Assembly: GCF_030160835.1 (NCBI RefSeq)
Contig: NZ_BSPC01000063.1
Location: 1 to 64,000 of the forward strand
Length of the DNA: 64,000 nucleotides
Source: Labrys miyagiensis
GTDB lineage: Bacteria; Pseudomonadota; Alphaproteobacteria; Rhizobiales; Labraceae
Reading direction: 5' to 3'
Of the stretch, positions 8,153-16,436 are shown piece after piece. Below the pieces are notes generated by a model. That model saw nothing but the letters and a program-made list of their open reading frames with translations, was not told the DNA's origin and did no database searches. Positions within the stretch are counted from its first letter, which is position 1. Each line of letters starts with the position of its first letter. The position numbers and the translations under genes are program-made.

Positions 8153-9349
8153 ATGTCGATGCCGCAAGCCGTTCGGCATATCAATGAGATACGGGTCTTA
8201 GACTTGGTATTTCGCCAGGGTCGGATTAGCAGGGCTAATATCGCAAAAGAGCTCGATCTCACGCGCTCGACCGCCAGCAGCATCGTCGCTCGTCTCGCTG
8301 AGGAGGGGCTCGTCACGGAAGACAACACGCAGGAAGATAGGGGAGCAGGAACAGGACGTCCTGGGACGTTTGTCCGCCTAAACGCGAAACACGCACTTTT
8401 TATGGGTGCCAACATTGGAATTGGATACATCAGTATCGTCGTACTGGATTTAGAGGCCAATATAGTTGCAAAGAGCAAGTTCCAGTTTGCGCAAGATGAG
8501 ATATCTCCTGAATTAATTGCGCGGCGTTTGGTGGACGCTGTCAAAAACGTCAGGACTAAACTTGGTCCCGGCCGCGACGTACGAGGGCTGTGTATAGCCA
8601 TTCCAGGAGTTATTGATCGCTCAGGCATCATACTTCGGGCACCATTTCTCGGCTGGCGTCGAGTACCAATTCTTGATCTTGTCAGTAATCTATTACCCGA
8701 CCTTCCTATTTTGGTTGCAGAGAATGACGCCAATGCCTTCGCTATCGCCGAGGGTTACGACGACAAGGACAGTGAGACAGATACCGAGATCTATCTCTTT
8801 CTCGACGCGGGCGTTGGAGGCGCCATTGTCAACGGTGGCAAACTCCTGCGCGGCCACGACGGGTATGCTGGCGAATTCGGACACATGATTATCGGACACA
8901 GGGGATATGTAAAGCTCGCAACACCTGACGGCTCATTTGAAAGCTACGTTGGGTTGGATGCGATAATTAATAGATGTCGCCACTACGGCGGCAGTGTTGA
9001 CACCTTCGAGGAATTCCTCGACGCGTTAAAATTGTCTAACGGCGCCGCCCTCTCCACAATGGTTGATTGGTCCTACTACCTCGGCAGGGGGCTCGCTCTG
9101 TTTGAGAGCCTGTTCAACCCATCGCGTATCGTAATAGGCGGAAGGGTAGCACCCCTGTTCCAACTATGCCGAGCTAGAGTTATGGAGAGTGTCCAACGGC
9201 ACTTGCTCGCAGACCATCCACAGCCATTCATTACATTGTCAACGCTGGGCTTTGAAGGGCCGGCCATTGGTGCGGCTAAGATGCTGCACAGGCAGCTCTT
9301 TTCCGTTAACGAGGACTTGGTCTTCCGGAGAAATCCTCACAGGCAATAG
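8153..9349 (+). CDS. ROK-family transcriptional regulator
   Basis: A 398-residue ROK regulator. An N-terminal winged helix (HINEIRVLDLVFRQGRISRA, then LDLTRSTASSIVARL) is followed by an actin-like sugar-kinase fold with LCIAIPGVID, VAENDANAFAIAEG and LDAGVGGAIVNGG. ROK regulators such as NagC, XylR and Mlc repress sugar-uptake genes and respond to sugars or sugar phosphates. The zinc-binding CxCGxxGC motif common in ROK proteins is absent; the region reads GEFGHMIIGHRGYVKLATPD. I chose ATG 8153 because GGAGAG lies eight bases upstream; a TTG at 8138 is unlikely. The gene lies just upstream of an exported esterase. Confidence 0.88.
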   Translation: MSMPQAVRHINEIRVLDLVFRQGRISRANIAKELDLTRSTASSIVARLAEEGLVTEDNTQEDRGAGTGRPGTFVRLNAKHALFMGANIGIGYISIVVLDLEANIVAKSKFQFAQDEISPELIARRLVDAVKNVRTKLGPGRDVRGLCIAIPGVIDRSGIILRAPFLGWRRVPILDLVSNLLPDLPILVAENDANAFAIAEGYDDKDSETDTEIYLFLDAGVGGAIVNGGKLLRGHDGYAGEFGHMIIGHRGYVKLATPDGSFESYVGLDAIINRCRHYGGSVDTFEEFLDALKLSNGAALSTMVDWSYYLGRGLALFESLFNPSRIVIGGRVAPLFQLCRARVMESVQRHLLADHPQPFITLSTLGFEGPAIGAAKMLHRQLFSVNEDLVFRRNPHRQ

Positions 9350-9401
9350 CGCTGTTCGCAGCACTGAAAAATCCCAGCCACCTTGATTGGAGAAGTAGCG
9401 C

Positions 9402-10889
9402 GTGACCGAAGTATCAAGACGAGGCTTCGTGGCGGCTGGCGCGGCTTTGGCTGGCGCCGTGTCCACGGTGGGGCTTGGAGCCCGTGAGGTCCGCGATGCC
9501 GAGACTGGAAACGGGTTCACATCGGCTTCCTCCGCCATGCCGGGGGATTTCGGCGGCCCTGATGGCCACAAGAGTCGAGGCCCTGGCCTCCAGGGGATCC
9601 ACGCGCTTTGTGAAGTCACCGGTGGTGGCGAGAAGGTTTATGGAATCGCGGTGGAGTATGACGTCAACATCGATCCCGCCAGCCTCGCCCCTGACACCTA
9701 CAGAACGGGCGTCTTCCCCGCCGCCAAAGGGTTTTTCCCGGGAATGCCCCAGTCACACGACAAGAACGCCACTACGGCGGATGCCAAACCGCGGGCCGTC
9801 ACGGCTATTTATGTCAATGCCGAGCCTGCGCTACGTCCCGATAGGAAGAGCGTCGCGGGCATGTATGTCATCGCCGAATTCCAGCATGACACCGACCTTA
9901 GTCTTCCAACCACCGACAGCGACAAGGTGGCGCTGACGCAGGACAAGAACGTCAGGACGGCGAGCGGTGATGTGTATGCCGCAAGCGAAACCATATGGAG
10001 CAACGCCGGTCAGCGCGGAAACAGCGTCGTCATCCGCGGCGTCGATGCCTGGGAACAGAACCACTGGTGGTGGGATGATACCCGTTCCGCTTGGCTCGAA
10101 TACAGCATTTACCTGCCGAAGTCGTTCCTCAAGGAAGGCGGTGAACACAAGTCGTATCCGCTCGTCCTCGCAATCACCCACTCGGGAACGAGTTACGACG
10201 GCACTTGCGCCCAGACGCTAACAGAACAATGCATTGCCAGCATTTGGAGCTTGCCGGAAGAGCAAGACCGGCATGAATGCGTGATCATCACGCCGCGCTA
10301 TGAGCGCACGACGATGAACGACTATTGGGAGCATACCTACGACGTCGAGAACACCTATAGGCTCGTCGAATCACTGCTGAAAAACACTTGGAACTACGGT
10401 AACCCGAATCTGGATGATCGAAGGGACAAGGTCCTGAAGATCGATCCCAAGCGGGTCTATTGCACGGGCTGGTCCATGGGCGCCATGACCTCCCTTTGGC
10501 TGATGGCGAAACACCCCCAGACCTTTGCGGCCGGGCTGATCATCGCGGGTCAGCAGCGGCCCAGCGATGTTGTCACGCTCGCCAACCAGAAGGTCCTGAT
10601 CATCACGGGAGCAGACGACGACAAAGCCACGCCTTGGAATGAGAAGTGTATGCCGGTGTGGGAACGTGCGGGCGCCAAGGTAACCCGGCCTGCCGAGCGG
10701 CTCGACCCGGCGCTTATTTTCCCGGTAGATGGGCAACAAGAGCTGACCGACCAAGTTAATGGCTACCTCGACAAGGGCGGCAACATCACCTTCCTGACCT
10801 TTGCGGGTGTGGATCACATAGGTTCCGCGCGAAAGTTCTTCTACATTAAAGCCGCAAGGGACTGGTTGTTCCAGCAGGTGAAGTCGTAG
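9402..10889 (+). CDS. exported alpha/beta-hydrolase esterase (PHB-depolymerase-like)
   Basis: A 495-residue protein beginning with a twin-arginine-type signal (VSRRGFVAAGAALAGAVS), so probably exported folded. The N-terminal 190 residues form a beta-rich region like the Ig-like domain found before some esterases. The C-terminal half is an alpha/beta hydrolase with nucleophile elbow GWSMG (near residue 360), an acid in TGADDDKATP and a histidine in GVDHIGS. Such enzymes act on polyesters, feruloyl or acetyl esters; the substrate is not evident. Translation starts at GTG 9402 behind GGAGAAG. It follows the ROK regulator by 52 bases and may be under its control or co-transcribed. Confidence 0.82.
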   Translation: MTEVSRRGFVAAGAALAGAVSTVGLGAREVRDAETGNGFTSASSAMPGDFGGPDGHKSRGPGLQGIHALCEVTGGGEKVYGIAVEYDVNIDPASLAPDTYRTGVFPAAKGFFPGMPQSHDKNATTADAKPRAVTAIYVNAEPALRPDRKSVAGMYVIAEFQHDTDLSLPTTDSDKVALTQDKNVRTASGDVYAASETIWSNAGQRGNSVVIRGVDAWEQNHWWWDDTRSAWLEYSIYLPKSFLKEGGEHKSYPLVLAITHSGTSYDGTCAQTLTEQCIASIWSLPEEQDRHECVIITPRYERTTMNDYWEHTYDVENTYRLVESLLKNTWNYGNPNLDDRRDKVLKIDPKRVYCTGWSMGAMTSLWLMAKHPQTFAAGLIIAGQQRPSDVVTLANQKVLIITGADDDKATPWNEKCMPVWERAGAKVTRPAERLDPALIFPVDGQQELTDQVNGYLDKGGNITFLTFAGVDHIGSARKFFYIKAARDWLFQQVKS

Positions 10890-10975
10890 GCAAGTCCGTG
10901 CAGCAATCCGCGATGTTTGCGTAGCTATCTCACAGTCTATCGCGTCATAGCCTGCAATCGGCGGGGCTAGCGGGC

Positions 10976-11000
10976 CTAGAGGGATTCGAACCCGTTCTAT
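10976..11000 (-). other. tRNA T-arm-like motif, possible tRNA-end remnant
   Basis: On the minus strand this reads GGGTTCGAATCCC followed by TCTAGGCCCGC, like the 3' end of a tRNA. The T stem pairs for only three bases and I cannot fold an acceptor or anticodon arm upstream, so it is not a functional tRNA. It might be a remnant of a tRNA-end attachment site left by an integrative element, or coincidence. Confidence 0.25.
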
Positions 11001-11089
11001 GTGGAGTGTCTAAGCGACTAATCTCGGAATCGCCCTCTTGATCAATCGCAAGAATCGGGTGTTGCAAGCCCCGCAACCAAGTCGAACAG

Positions 11090-11133
11090 AAAACCCCAAG
11101 CAAACTCAGCGAGTTGCTTCGGGTTTTCTTTTT
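11090..11133 (+). terminator. rho-independent terminator
   Basis: Inverted arms AAAACCCCAAGCAA / TTGCTTCGGGTTTT enclose a short loop (CTCAGCGAG, itself partly paired), followed directly by CTTTTTCTT. This is a strong intrinsic terminator reading rightward. It lies 200 bases after the esterase gene, and its A-rich left side could allow some termination of the leftward SDR transcript too. Confidence 0.8.
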
Positions 11134-11186
11134 CTTCGCCGGAGGCAGGGCGTGCTTGACTGATGAGGTCGAAGAGCTCGTTCGGG

Positions 11187-11942
11187 TTATCGAGCGCTGT
11201 ATCCGCCGTCTACCATCAGGATTTGTCCGGTAACAAAGGACGCAGCAGAGCCCGACAGATAGAGGATCGCATCGGCGATCTCCTCCGGTTCAGCCCAACG
11301 GCCCAATGGATGGGCACTCTTGATCGCCGCTTCACCCGCCGCGGGATCTTCGAGGCCCTCGAGATAACGCCTGAGGAACGGCGTATTGATCGAGCCCGCA
11401 CCCACAGCGTTCACCCGGACCCCGTGGGATGCGTAGTCGACCGCCATCTGCCGGACAAGCTGAAGCAATGCACCCTTGGCAGCACAATACGCTGCCTGCT
11501 CCGGGAGGCCGACGACGCTTGAAATGGACCCGGTGGCAACGATCGAGCCTGCGCGCCGCTGCAGCATCGTCAGCAGCGCGCGCTTGGACATCAGGAAGAA
11601 GGACTTGGCGTTCGCGTTCATGACGCTGTCCCATTCGTCCTCACTCGTGTCATGCACGGATTTCGAGATGATGAAACCGGCATTGCTGACGAGCACATCC
11701 ACCGGACCCAGGCGCTCCTCCGCAGTGGCAAAGATTTTTTCGACATCCGCAGATTTTGTGACATCGGCGGTAACGGCGACAATCTGGCCGGACGAGCCCC
11801 GTTCCAGATCGGCAACGGCGGAGGCAATATCCGTCGCGCATACGCGGGCGCCGCTCTCGACGAACTGTGCAACAGCGGCACGGCCGACGCCGCCGGCCGC
11901 CCCAGATATCACAACGGTCTTGCCTTCAAAGTTCTTGCCCAT
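11187..11942 (-). CDS. SDR-family oxidoreductase
   Basis: A 251-residue classical SDR with cofactor motif GAAGGVG near residue 15, NAG in VLVSNAGF, catalytic Ser in TGSISSVVG, YCAAK, and the C-terminal family signature GQILMVDGGYS. The conserved Asp after the second beta strand (CATDIAS) favours NAD(H). It starts at ATG 11942 behind CGGAGGAT, a good ribosome site. It lies downstream of ltnD on the same strand, separated by a relic of otnK, so its original role may have been in a sugar-acid pathway. Substrate unknown. Confidence 0.85.
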   Translation of the reverse strand: MGKNFEGKTVVISGAAGGVGRAAVAQFVESGARVCATDIASAVADLERGSSGQIVAVTADVTKSADVEKIFATAEERLGPVDVLVSNAGFIISKSVHDTSEDEWDSVMNANAKSFFLMSKRALLTMLQRRAGSIVATGSISSVVGLPEQAAYCAAKGALLQLVRQMAVDYASHGVRVNAVGAGSINTPFLRRYLEGLEDPAAGEAAIKSAHPLGRWAEPEEIADAILYLSGSAASFVTGQILMVDGGYSAR

Positions 11943-12036
11943 GGTATCCTCCGAGTCGTTTGTTGATCGCGCTGTTGTTCGGCGGCGATGCTGGCGAGAT
12001 GGCGAGTGGATCCCTCAGCCTGGTTCACTTGAAAAC

Positions 12037-12160
12037 TCAGGCAAGCCGTGAGAGCGCATTTGGGAAGAAGTCCACGCCGTCGAAATTGCCCGATTTCAGG
12101 GCCATCATGAGATCACCTGCGGGCTGGCCAAGGGTGCGAAGCATTGAGAAGCGCGTTTCT
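12037..12160 (-). pseudogene. 3' remnant of otnK (DUF1537, 3-oxo-tetronate kinase)
   Basis: Directly after ltnD on the same strand a short open stretch reads MMALKSGNFDGVDFFPNAL before a stop at 12037. This matches what I recall of the C-terminal end of DUF1537 kinases (pattern LALKSGNFG..DFF..AL). Nothing else of the roughly 420-residue kinase is present. The position next to ltnD and across from otnC is exactly where otnK is expected, so I infer a large deletion that left only the last 40 or so codons. Confidence 0.55.
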
Positions 12161-13090
12161 TCACGAAACTGACTTGAGGGCTGGCAATGGCGCACCAGAC
12201 AGCGACGCGTATGTTCGTGCGACCGAAGCGTCATCATCCCGGCCCATTCCCGCGCCGGAGGTTGCCAGGAACATTTGAAGTGCAGCGGCAGCGAGCGGCG
12301 CCGGGTACCGCTCCGCCCGAGCTATATCTTGCAAGATACCAAGGTCCTTGACGAATATCTCGACCGAGCTCAGCGGCGTGTAGTCGCCATCAAGGATGTG
12401 CGGCACCCTGTTCTCGAACATCCACGAATTTCCTGCCGAGGACGTGATGACTTCGTACACAGTTGAGAGGTCTAGTCCCAGCTTCGACGCAAGGACCATT
12501 GCCTCGCACGCCGCCGCGATATGAATTCCAGCCAGGTGCTGGTTGATCATTTTCACCGAAGCGCCGATGCCTGGCTCGCTTCCGAGTCGATAGACCTTGG
12601 TGGAAATCGCATCGAGGACATGCGTCGCCCGCTCGAACGCCGCAGTGCTGCCGGACGCCATAATCGTCAGGGCGCCGGCTGCCGCCTTGGCGGCGCCTCC
12701 GGAAATCGGCGCATCAAGATATAGAATATCCCGCTCAGCCAGGCGCGCCGCCAAGCGCTTCGCATCGGACGGAGCCATTGTCGCCGATGAGACAAAAACG
12801 GATCCAGGAGCCATCACGGGAAAAGCGCCTCCCTCGGCAAAAAGCACGGCGTCCGTCTGCGCGCTGTTGACGACGACGCACAGCACGACAGACGCGCCTT
12901 GTGCGGCCTCCTGCGGGGAGCTTGCGGTTGCGCCACCCGCTGCCATTAGTTTTGCGACAGCGGCCGGCGACGGGTCATATCCGATGACAGTGTACCCACG
13001 GCGAACCAGTGAGCTCGCCATGCCGTAGCCCATCGACCCCAACCCGATAACTGCGATGCTGGATTTCGATTCAGTGTCGTTGATAACCAC
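12161..13090 (-). CDS. ltnD: L-threonate/D-erythronate dehydrogenase-like (beta-hydroxyacid dehydrogenase)
   Basis: A 309-residue beta-hydroxyacid dehydrogenase. The Rossmann motif GLGSMGYGMA is at the N-terminus, the substrate-binding DAPISGGAAKAAAGALTIMA near residue 115, and the catalytic lysine in GASVKMINQHLAG. Its pairing with otnC and otnK remnants identifies it as LtnD-like, oxidising L-threonate (or a related four-carbon acid) to 2-oxo-tetronate with NAD. I chose the GTG at 13090 because AGGA lies eight bases upstream; a longer form from 13117 is possible. The gene looks intact, while the downstream steps encoded here are broken, so it may be functionless or feed an enzyme elsewhere. 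Confidence 0.82.
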   Translation of the reverse strand: MVINDTESKSSIAVIGLGSMGYGMASSLVRRGYTVIGYDPSPAAVAKLMAAGGATASSPQEAAQGASVVLCVVVNSAQTDAVLFAEGGAFPVMAPGSVFVSSATMAPSDAKRLAARLAERDILYLDAPISGGAAKAAAGALTIMASGSTAAFERATHVLDAISTKVYRLGSEPGIGASVKMINQHLAGIHIAAACEAMVLASKLGLDLSTVYEVITSSAGNSWMFENRVPHILDGDYTPLSSVEIFVKDLGILQDIARAERYPAPLAAAALQMFLATSGAGMGRDDDASVARTYASLSGAPLPALKSVS

Positions 13091-13126
13091 GCCAAAATTT
13101 CCTTGCTTTAAGATCACGTATATGAA

Positions 13127-13142
13127 GATTATCTACAATCTG
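13127..13142 (+). promoter_or_regulatory. 16-bp putative operator, copy 1
   Basis: GATTATCTACAATCTG lies between divergent ltnD and broken otnC and occurs again, exactly reverse-complemented, at 13795-13810. The core TTGTAGATAA resembles GntR/FadR-type operators (T-GT-N3-AC-A-like). A GntR regulator is encoded at 19513. Confidence 0.55.
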
Positions 13143-13160
13143 CAATGAAGTTCTCCAGTC

Positions 13161-13751
13161 GTGACGCACGTCAGCGAGACAAAGATTCGAGAGCAGATCG
13201 TTTGATATGGAGCATCTCTGTACAGCGGGGGATTAACTCCGGGATCCTCGGGAAACATCTCCGTCCGACTCGACAATGGCGGTTGGCTGGTTGCGCCGAC
13301 GAAAGAGATTCCTCTACATGCAGCACTATATAACACCGTCAAGCAATCCCAAGCGGTCGTGCATCTCCGCTCCACCCATACGGTAGCACTTTCGATGCTG
13401 CCTGACGTGGATCCGAAGGCCGCGCTGCCTCCCATAACGGCATATTATCTCATGCGTGCGGGTCGAACCGCACTGCTCCCGTATTTCAGGCCTGGAGACC
13501 CTGCTGTCGCTGACGCCATCAAAGGATTGGCGGGCAAATATAGCTCTGTGCTGCTTGCCAATCACGGTCCGGTGGTGGCTGGAAAAGACCTGGAAGGGGC
13601 TGTGTACGCTATCGAGGAACTTGAAGAGACAGCCAAACTCCACTTGCTTCTTCGCAACCTGAACCCACGGCATTTGTCGCCCTCTCAAGTATCGGAACTT
13701 GCTCGGTACTTCGACCTCCCCGGCCATTCACACTCCGACGACCACGAGTAG
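13161..13751 (+). pseudogene. otnC: otnC (class II aldolase, 3-oxo-tetronate 4-phosphate decarboxylase), inactivated
   Basis: From a GTG at 13161 the frame reads VSETKIREQIV, meets a TGA at 13203-13205, and continues in the same frame with LTPGSSGNISVRL and GGWLVAPT. It then jumps straight to KEIPLHAALYNT, where the family has about 28 further residues, and continues normally (STHTVALSMLP, AGKYSSVLLANHGP, EELEETAKLHLLLRNLNP) to the stop at 13749. So the gene has one nonsense codon and one in-frame deletion, but most metal-site residues remain. A GTG at 13359 could give a 130-residue fragment. OtnC normally decarboxylates 3-oxo-tetronate 4-phosphate to dihydroxyacetone phosphate. Confidence 0.85.
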
Positions 13752-13794
13752 CGCCATGAACGATCTTGACCCGAGCCGCACAAAATCGCGTTGA

Positions 13795-13810
13795 CAGATT
13801 GTAGATAATC
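13795..13810 (+). promoter_or_regulatory. 16-bp putative operator, copy 2, with TTGACA box
   Basis: CAGATTGTAGATAATC is the exact reverse complement of copy 1 at 13127-13142. It overlaps the end of a consensus-like TTGACA at 13791-13796, so a repressor bound here would block the promoter of the flavin reductase operon that begins at 13844. Confidence 0.6.
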
Positions 13811-13843
13811 GTCAATCCTAAAGCAACTGAAGGGACAGTGAAA

Positions 13844-14353
13844 ATGCTTAGTCAGGATCAGAGGACAGAGCACTTCCGGCAATCCATGCGGCGGCTTGCG
13901 TCGACGGTCTGCGTGATCTCCTGCAAGAGTGGCGGGGTGCGGTACGGCATCACTGTGACGTCGGTCACCCCGTTAAGCTTCTCGCCCATTTCGATCCTTG
14001 TCTGTGTGAACACGAAGGCCTCGATCAGCACGCCTCTGAAAGACGAGGGTCGCTATTGCATCAACATCCTGCGCGCCTCCCAAGCCGACGTTTCGAACTC
14101 CTTTAGCGGCGGTCTGCCGCCCGAGGATCGTTTCGGTGTCGGGGGCTGGGCTGACATGGATGGCGTTCCATATCTTCCAAATGCTCAGGCCTCGCTGTTC
14201 TGCGAGATCGACCAAGCCATCTCCTACGCCACTCACGACATCATCATCGGCCGGGTCTCGCAGGCATCCTTTGCCCCCGATATCTCACCTCTTGTTTACC
14301 AGAACGGTTCGTACGCGCTCACGGCGCCGCTCGCCCTTCAAAAGGCTGGGTGA
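13844..14353 (+). CDS. flavin reductase (HpaC-like)
   Basis: A 169-residue flavin-reductase-domain protein (FMN-binding split barrel). It shows FRQSMRRLASTVCVIS at the start, VTSVTPLSFSPISILVCVN in the FMN-binding region, YCINIL, and the C-terminal HDIIIGRV pattern. These enzymes reduce FMN or FAD with NAD(P)H and hand it to a partner monooxygenase; the LLM-class enzyme immediately downstream is the obvious partner. ATG 13844 has AGGGA eight bases upstream, so I prefer it to the GTG at 13838. This is the first gene of a likely seven-gene operon extending to 19312. Confidence 0.85.
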   Translation: MLSQDQRTEHFRQSMRRLASTVCVISCKSGGVRYGITVTSVTPLSFSPISILVCVNTKASISTPLKDEGRYCINILRASQADVSNSFSGGLPPEDRFGVGGWADMDGVPYLPNAQASLFCEIDQAISYATHDIIIGRVSQASFAPDISPLVYQNGSYALTAPLALQKAG

Positions 14354-14402
14354 GACAGCCCGCGGTAGCCGCCTGACGCCACACATGAATTAGGAGAATT
14401 TG

Positions 14403-15494
14403 ATGCAACTCGGTTTGTTCAACCTCATGACCCTGCGTGACCACCCGGATGGCTCCCGCGGGGTCATGCGCGATACCCGCAAGATGGTCGAGACCGCCGA
14501 AGAGCTGGGTTTCGATATCGCATGGTTCGCCGAGCATCACTTCGCGAACTACTCCAGTTCGCCGTCGCCTTTGATGATGTGCTCGTACGCTGCCGGCTGG
14601 ACGAAGACGATCAAACTTGGGCCCGGCGTGATCGTGCTGCCGCTTTATAACCCGCTTCGCGTGGCGCAGGAAATCGCTGTGGCCGATACGCAAACCGAGG
14701 GCCGCCTCGTCATCGGCTTGGGCACAGGGTATCAGCAATACGAGTTCGATCGCTACAAGGTCGTGCTGGACGATCGTGTCGACGTTTTTCTTGAATACTG
14801 GGACGTCATCGAGCGCGCTCTCGTAGACGGTGAAGTCGAGTACCACGGCAAGTACGTCTCTGTTCCCAAGACGAATTTCGCCATTGGAACGCAGCAGAAG
14901 CCTCTACCGCCGATTTTCGTAACCTCGTCACATCCGAAGCTTCTCGACCGCTTCAAGAAGTGGAAGGCAACGCCGTTTCTCGCCGCAAGCACGCTTGGTT
15001 CGCCGGTTCTCTATAAGATGGTCGACGGCCTGAACAACGCCTGGGCGTCGATTGGAGAGCAGCCGTCGACCAAGCCGTTGGCCATCATGCAGTATGTCAG
15101 CATCACCGACAGCCGTGCTGAAGCTCTCGAGGCGGCGGAGCGTGCCCGCTATGTCGGCCGCATGTCCAACCATCTTCGTCAAGCCAAGCTTCCGCTCGAT
15201 GAAAAAGGCTTCATTAAAAACGAAGCCTACGAAGGCGAGTATACATTGGACGAATACGCCGAAAAGACCGTTGTTGGCGATCCGTATACCGTCGCTGGGA
15301 AAATTATTGCGGACATCAAGCGGCTCAATCCAAGCAACTACACCTGCAATTTCTCGTTCGGCTGCATGCCTCTGGAACGCGCGCACAAGTCGATCTTGCG
15401 CTTCAAGAGGGAAGTCGTGCCGTTGATCGAAAAGGAACTGGGCCCGCTCTCTAATATTGGCATTGAGAGCCAGCCAGTAAAGAAAGCGAGCTGA
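14403..15494 (+). CDS. LLM-class flavin-dependent monooxygenase
   Basis: A 363-residue bacterial-luciferase-like TIM-barrel enzyme. Landmarks are an N-terminal LGLFNLMTLR strand, GFDIAWFAEHHF, the family segment LGPGVIVLPLYNPLRVAQEI and RLVIGLGTGYQQYEF. It should use reduced FMN supplied by the upstream reductase to oxygenate its substrate in the cytoplasm. The neighbouring polar-amino-acid-type ABC importer suggests a small polar substrate, perhaps an organic acid, amino compound or sulfonate; none can be named. ATG 14403 follows AGGAGAA, a strong ribosome site, and is preferred to the TTG at 14400. Confidence 0.87.
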   Translation: MQLGLFNLMTLRDHPDGSRGVMRDTRKMVETAEELGFDIAWFAEHHFANYSSSPSPLMMCSYAAGWTKTIKLGPGVIVLPLYNPLRVAQEIAVADTQTEGRLVIGLGTGYQQYEFDRYKVVLDDRVDVFLEYWDVIERALVDGEVEYHGKYVSVPKTNFAIGTQQKPLPPIFVTSSHPKLLDRFKKWKATPFLAASTLGSPVLYKMVDGLNNAWASIGEQPSTKPLAIMQYVSITDSRAEALEAAERARYVGRMSNHLRQAKLPLDEKGFIKNEAYEGEYTLDEYAEKTVVGDPYTVAGKIIADIKRLNPSNYTCNFSFGCMPLERAHKSILRFKREVVPLIEKELGPLSNIGIESQPVKKAS

Positions 15495-15557
15495 CGAGAA
15501 CGCAGTTCGCGCATACAAATAATGTCCAACAAACATGCAATAAAAGGGGAACTAAGC

Positions 15558-16382
15558 ATGAAATCACTTGGCAAGACATTGCTGGCTACGACTGTACTCG
15601 CTATCGCATTTGGGAGCCATGCAAGCGCGCAGTCCGCGTTGGACACGATCGTGCAATCCAAGAAACTGCGCTGCGGGATCATGCTGGACAGCCCGCCCGC
15701 CGGCTTTCGCGACCAGAACAACGAGCCCGACGGCTATGACGTAACCTACTGCAAGGACATGGCGAAGGCGCTCGGAGCAGAGCCCGTGATCGTCGAAACG
15801 CCATCGCCGGATCGCATCCCCGCCTTGGTTTCGAACCGCATCGACGTGTTGATCGCATCCACCACGCCGACCCCCGCGCGGGCGCTGACAGTGGCCTTCA
15901 CCCAGCCCTACACCAACAACATCATGACCGTGGTGACGCGCAAGGACACCGGGATCAACCAGTATTCCGATTTGAAGTCCAAGAAGCTCGGCGGCGTCGT
16001 GGGCACGACGCCCGAGCAGCTCTTCAAGGAAGAGCTCGCCAAGGGTTGGCAAGGTTCCGGTGCGACCTACACCGGCTATGCCAGCGATGCGGAATCCTAC
16101 CTTGCTCTCCAGCAGGGCAAGATAGATGCTATCCTGATCGACGTAGGCGTCTTCCACGCGCTTTCGCAAAGTGGTCAGTTTCCGGAATTCGTCAAGGCGG
16201 GAGCCGCGCCCCTGGCCGATTTCGGCGCGATTGCGGTTCACCGTGACGACCAGCAATTCCTCAACTGGGCGCGGCTGTTCGTCTTCCAACAGGAGGTAAG
16301 CGGGCGCCGGGCCGAAGTCTACACGAAGTATTACGGCGATGGCCCGTTGCCGCCACTGACGGCCAACGGCGTTAACTTCTAA
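15558..16382 (+). CDS. ABC transporter substrate-binding protein, family 3
   Basis: A 274-residue periplasmic binding protein with a Sec signal peptide (LLATTVLAIAFGSHASAQ, cleaved after AQS-A). The mature part shows the family-3 hallmarks LRCGIMLDSPPAGFRD, GYDVTYCKDMAKALG and a late DVLIASTTPTPARA segment that usually binds the ligand carboxylate. The family binds polar amino acids or related compounds. ATG 15558 follows AAAAGGGGA, so I prefer it to a start at 15522. It feeds the two permeases and ATPase directly downstream. Confidence 0.88.
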   Translation: MKSLGKTLLATTVLAIAFGSHASAQSALDTIVQSKKLRCGIMLDSPPAGFRDQNNEPDGYDVTYCKDMAKALGAEPVIVETPSPDRIPALVSNRIDVLIASTTPTPARALTVAFTQPYTNNIMTVVTRKDTGINQYSDLKSKKLGGVVGTTPEQLFKEELAKGWQGSGATYTGYASDAESYLALQQGKIDAILIDVGVFHALSQSGQFPEFVKAGAAPLADFGAIAVHRDDQQFLNWARLFVFQQEVSGRRAEVYTKYYGDGPLPPLTANGVNF

Positions 16383-16389
16383 CCACAAG

Positions 16390-16423
16390 GCTCATGCCGG
16401 CGGGAGAGCCTTCCGGCATGAGC
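16390..16423 (+). terminator. intercistronic hairpin after binding-protein gene
   Basis: An 11-base perfect stem GCTCATGCCGG / CCGGCATGAGC with a 12-base loop sits between the binding-protein gene and the first permease gene. Without a T run it is probably a 3' stabiliser or partial attenuator, giving more binding protein than permease. Confidence 0.6.
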
Positions 16424-16436
16424 ATGGGGTGATTGC

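Noticed and set aside
13203-13205. In-frame TGA in otnC as a selenocysteine codon
   Set aside because: The residue position is not a catalytic cysteine in the family, no SECIS-like hairpin follows, and a separate deletion also damages the gene.
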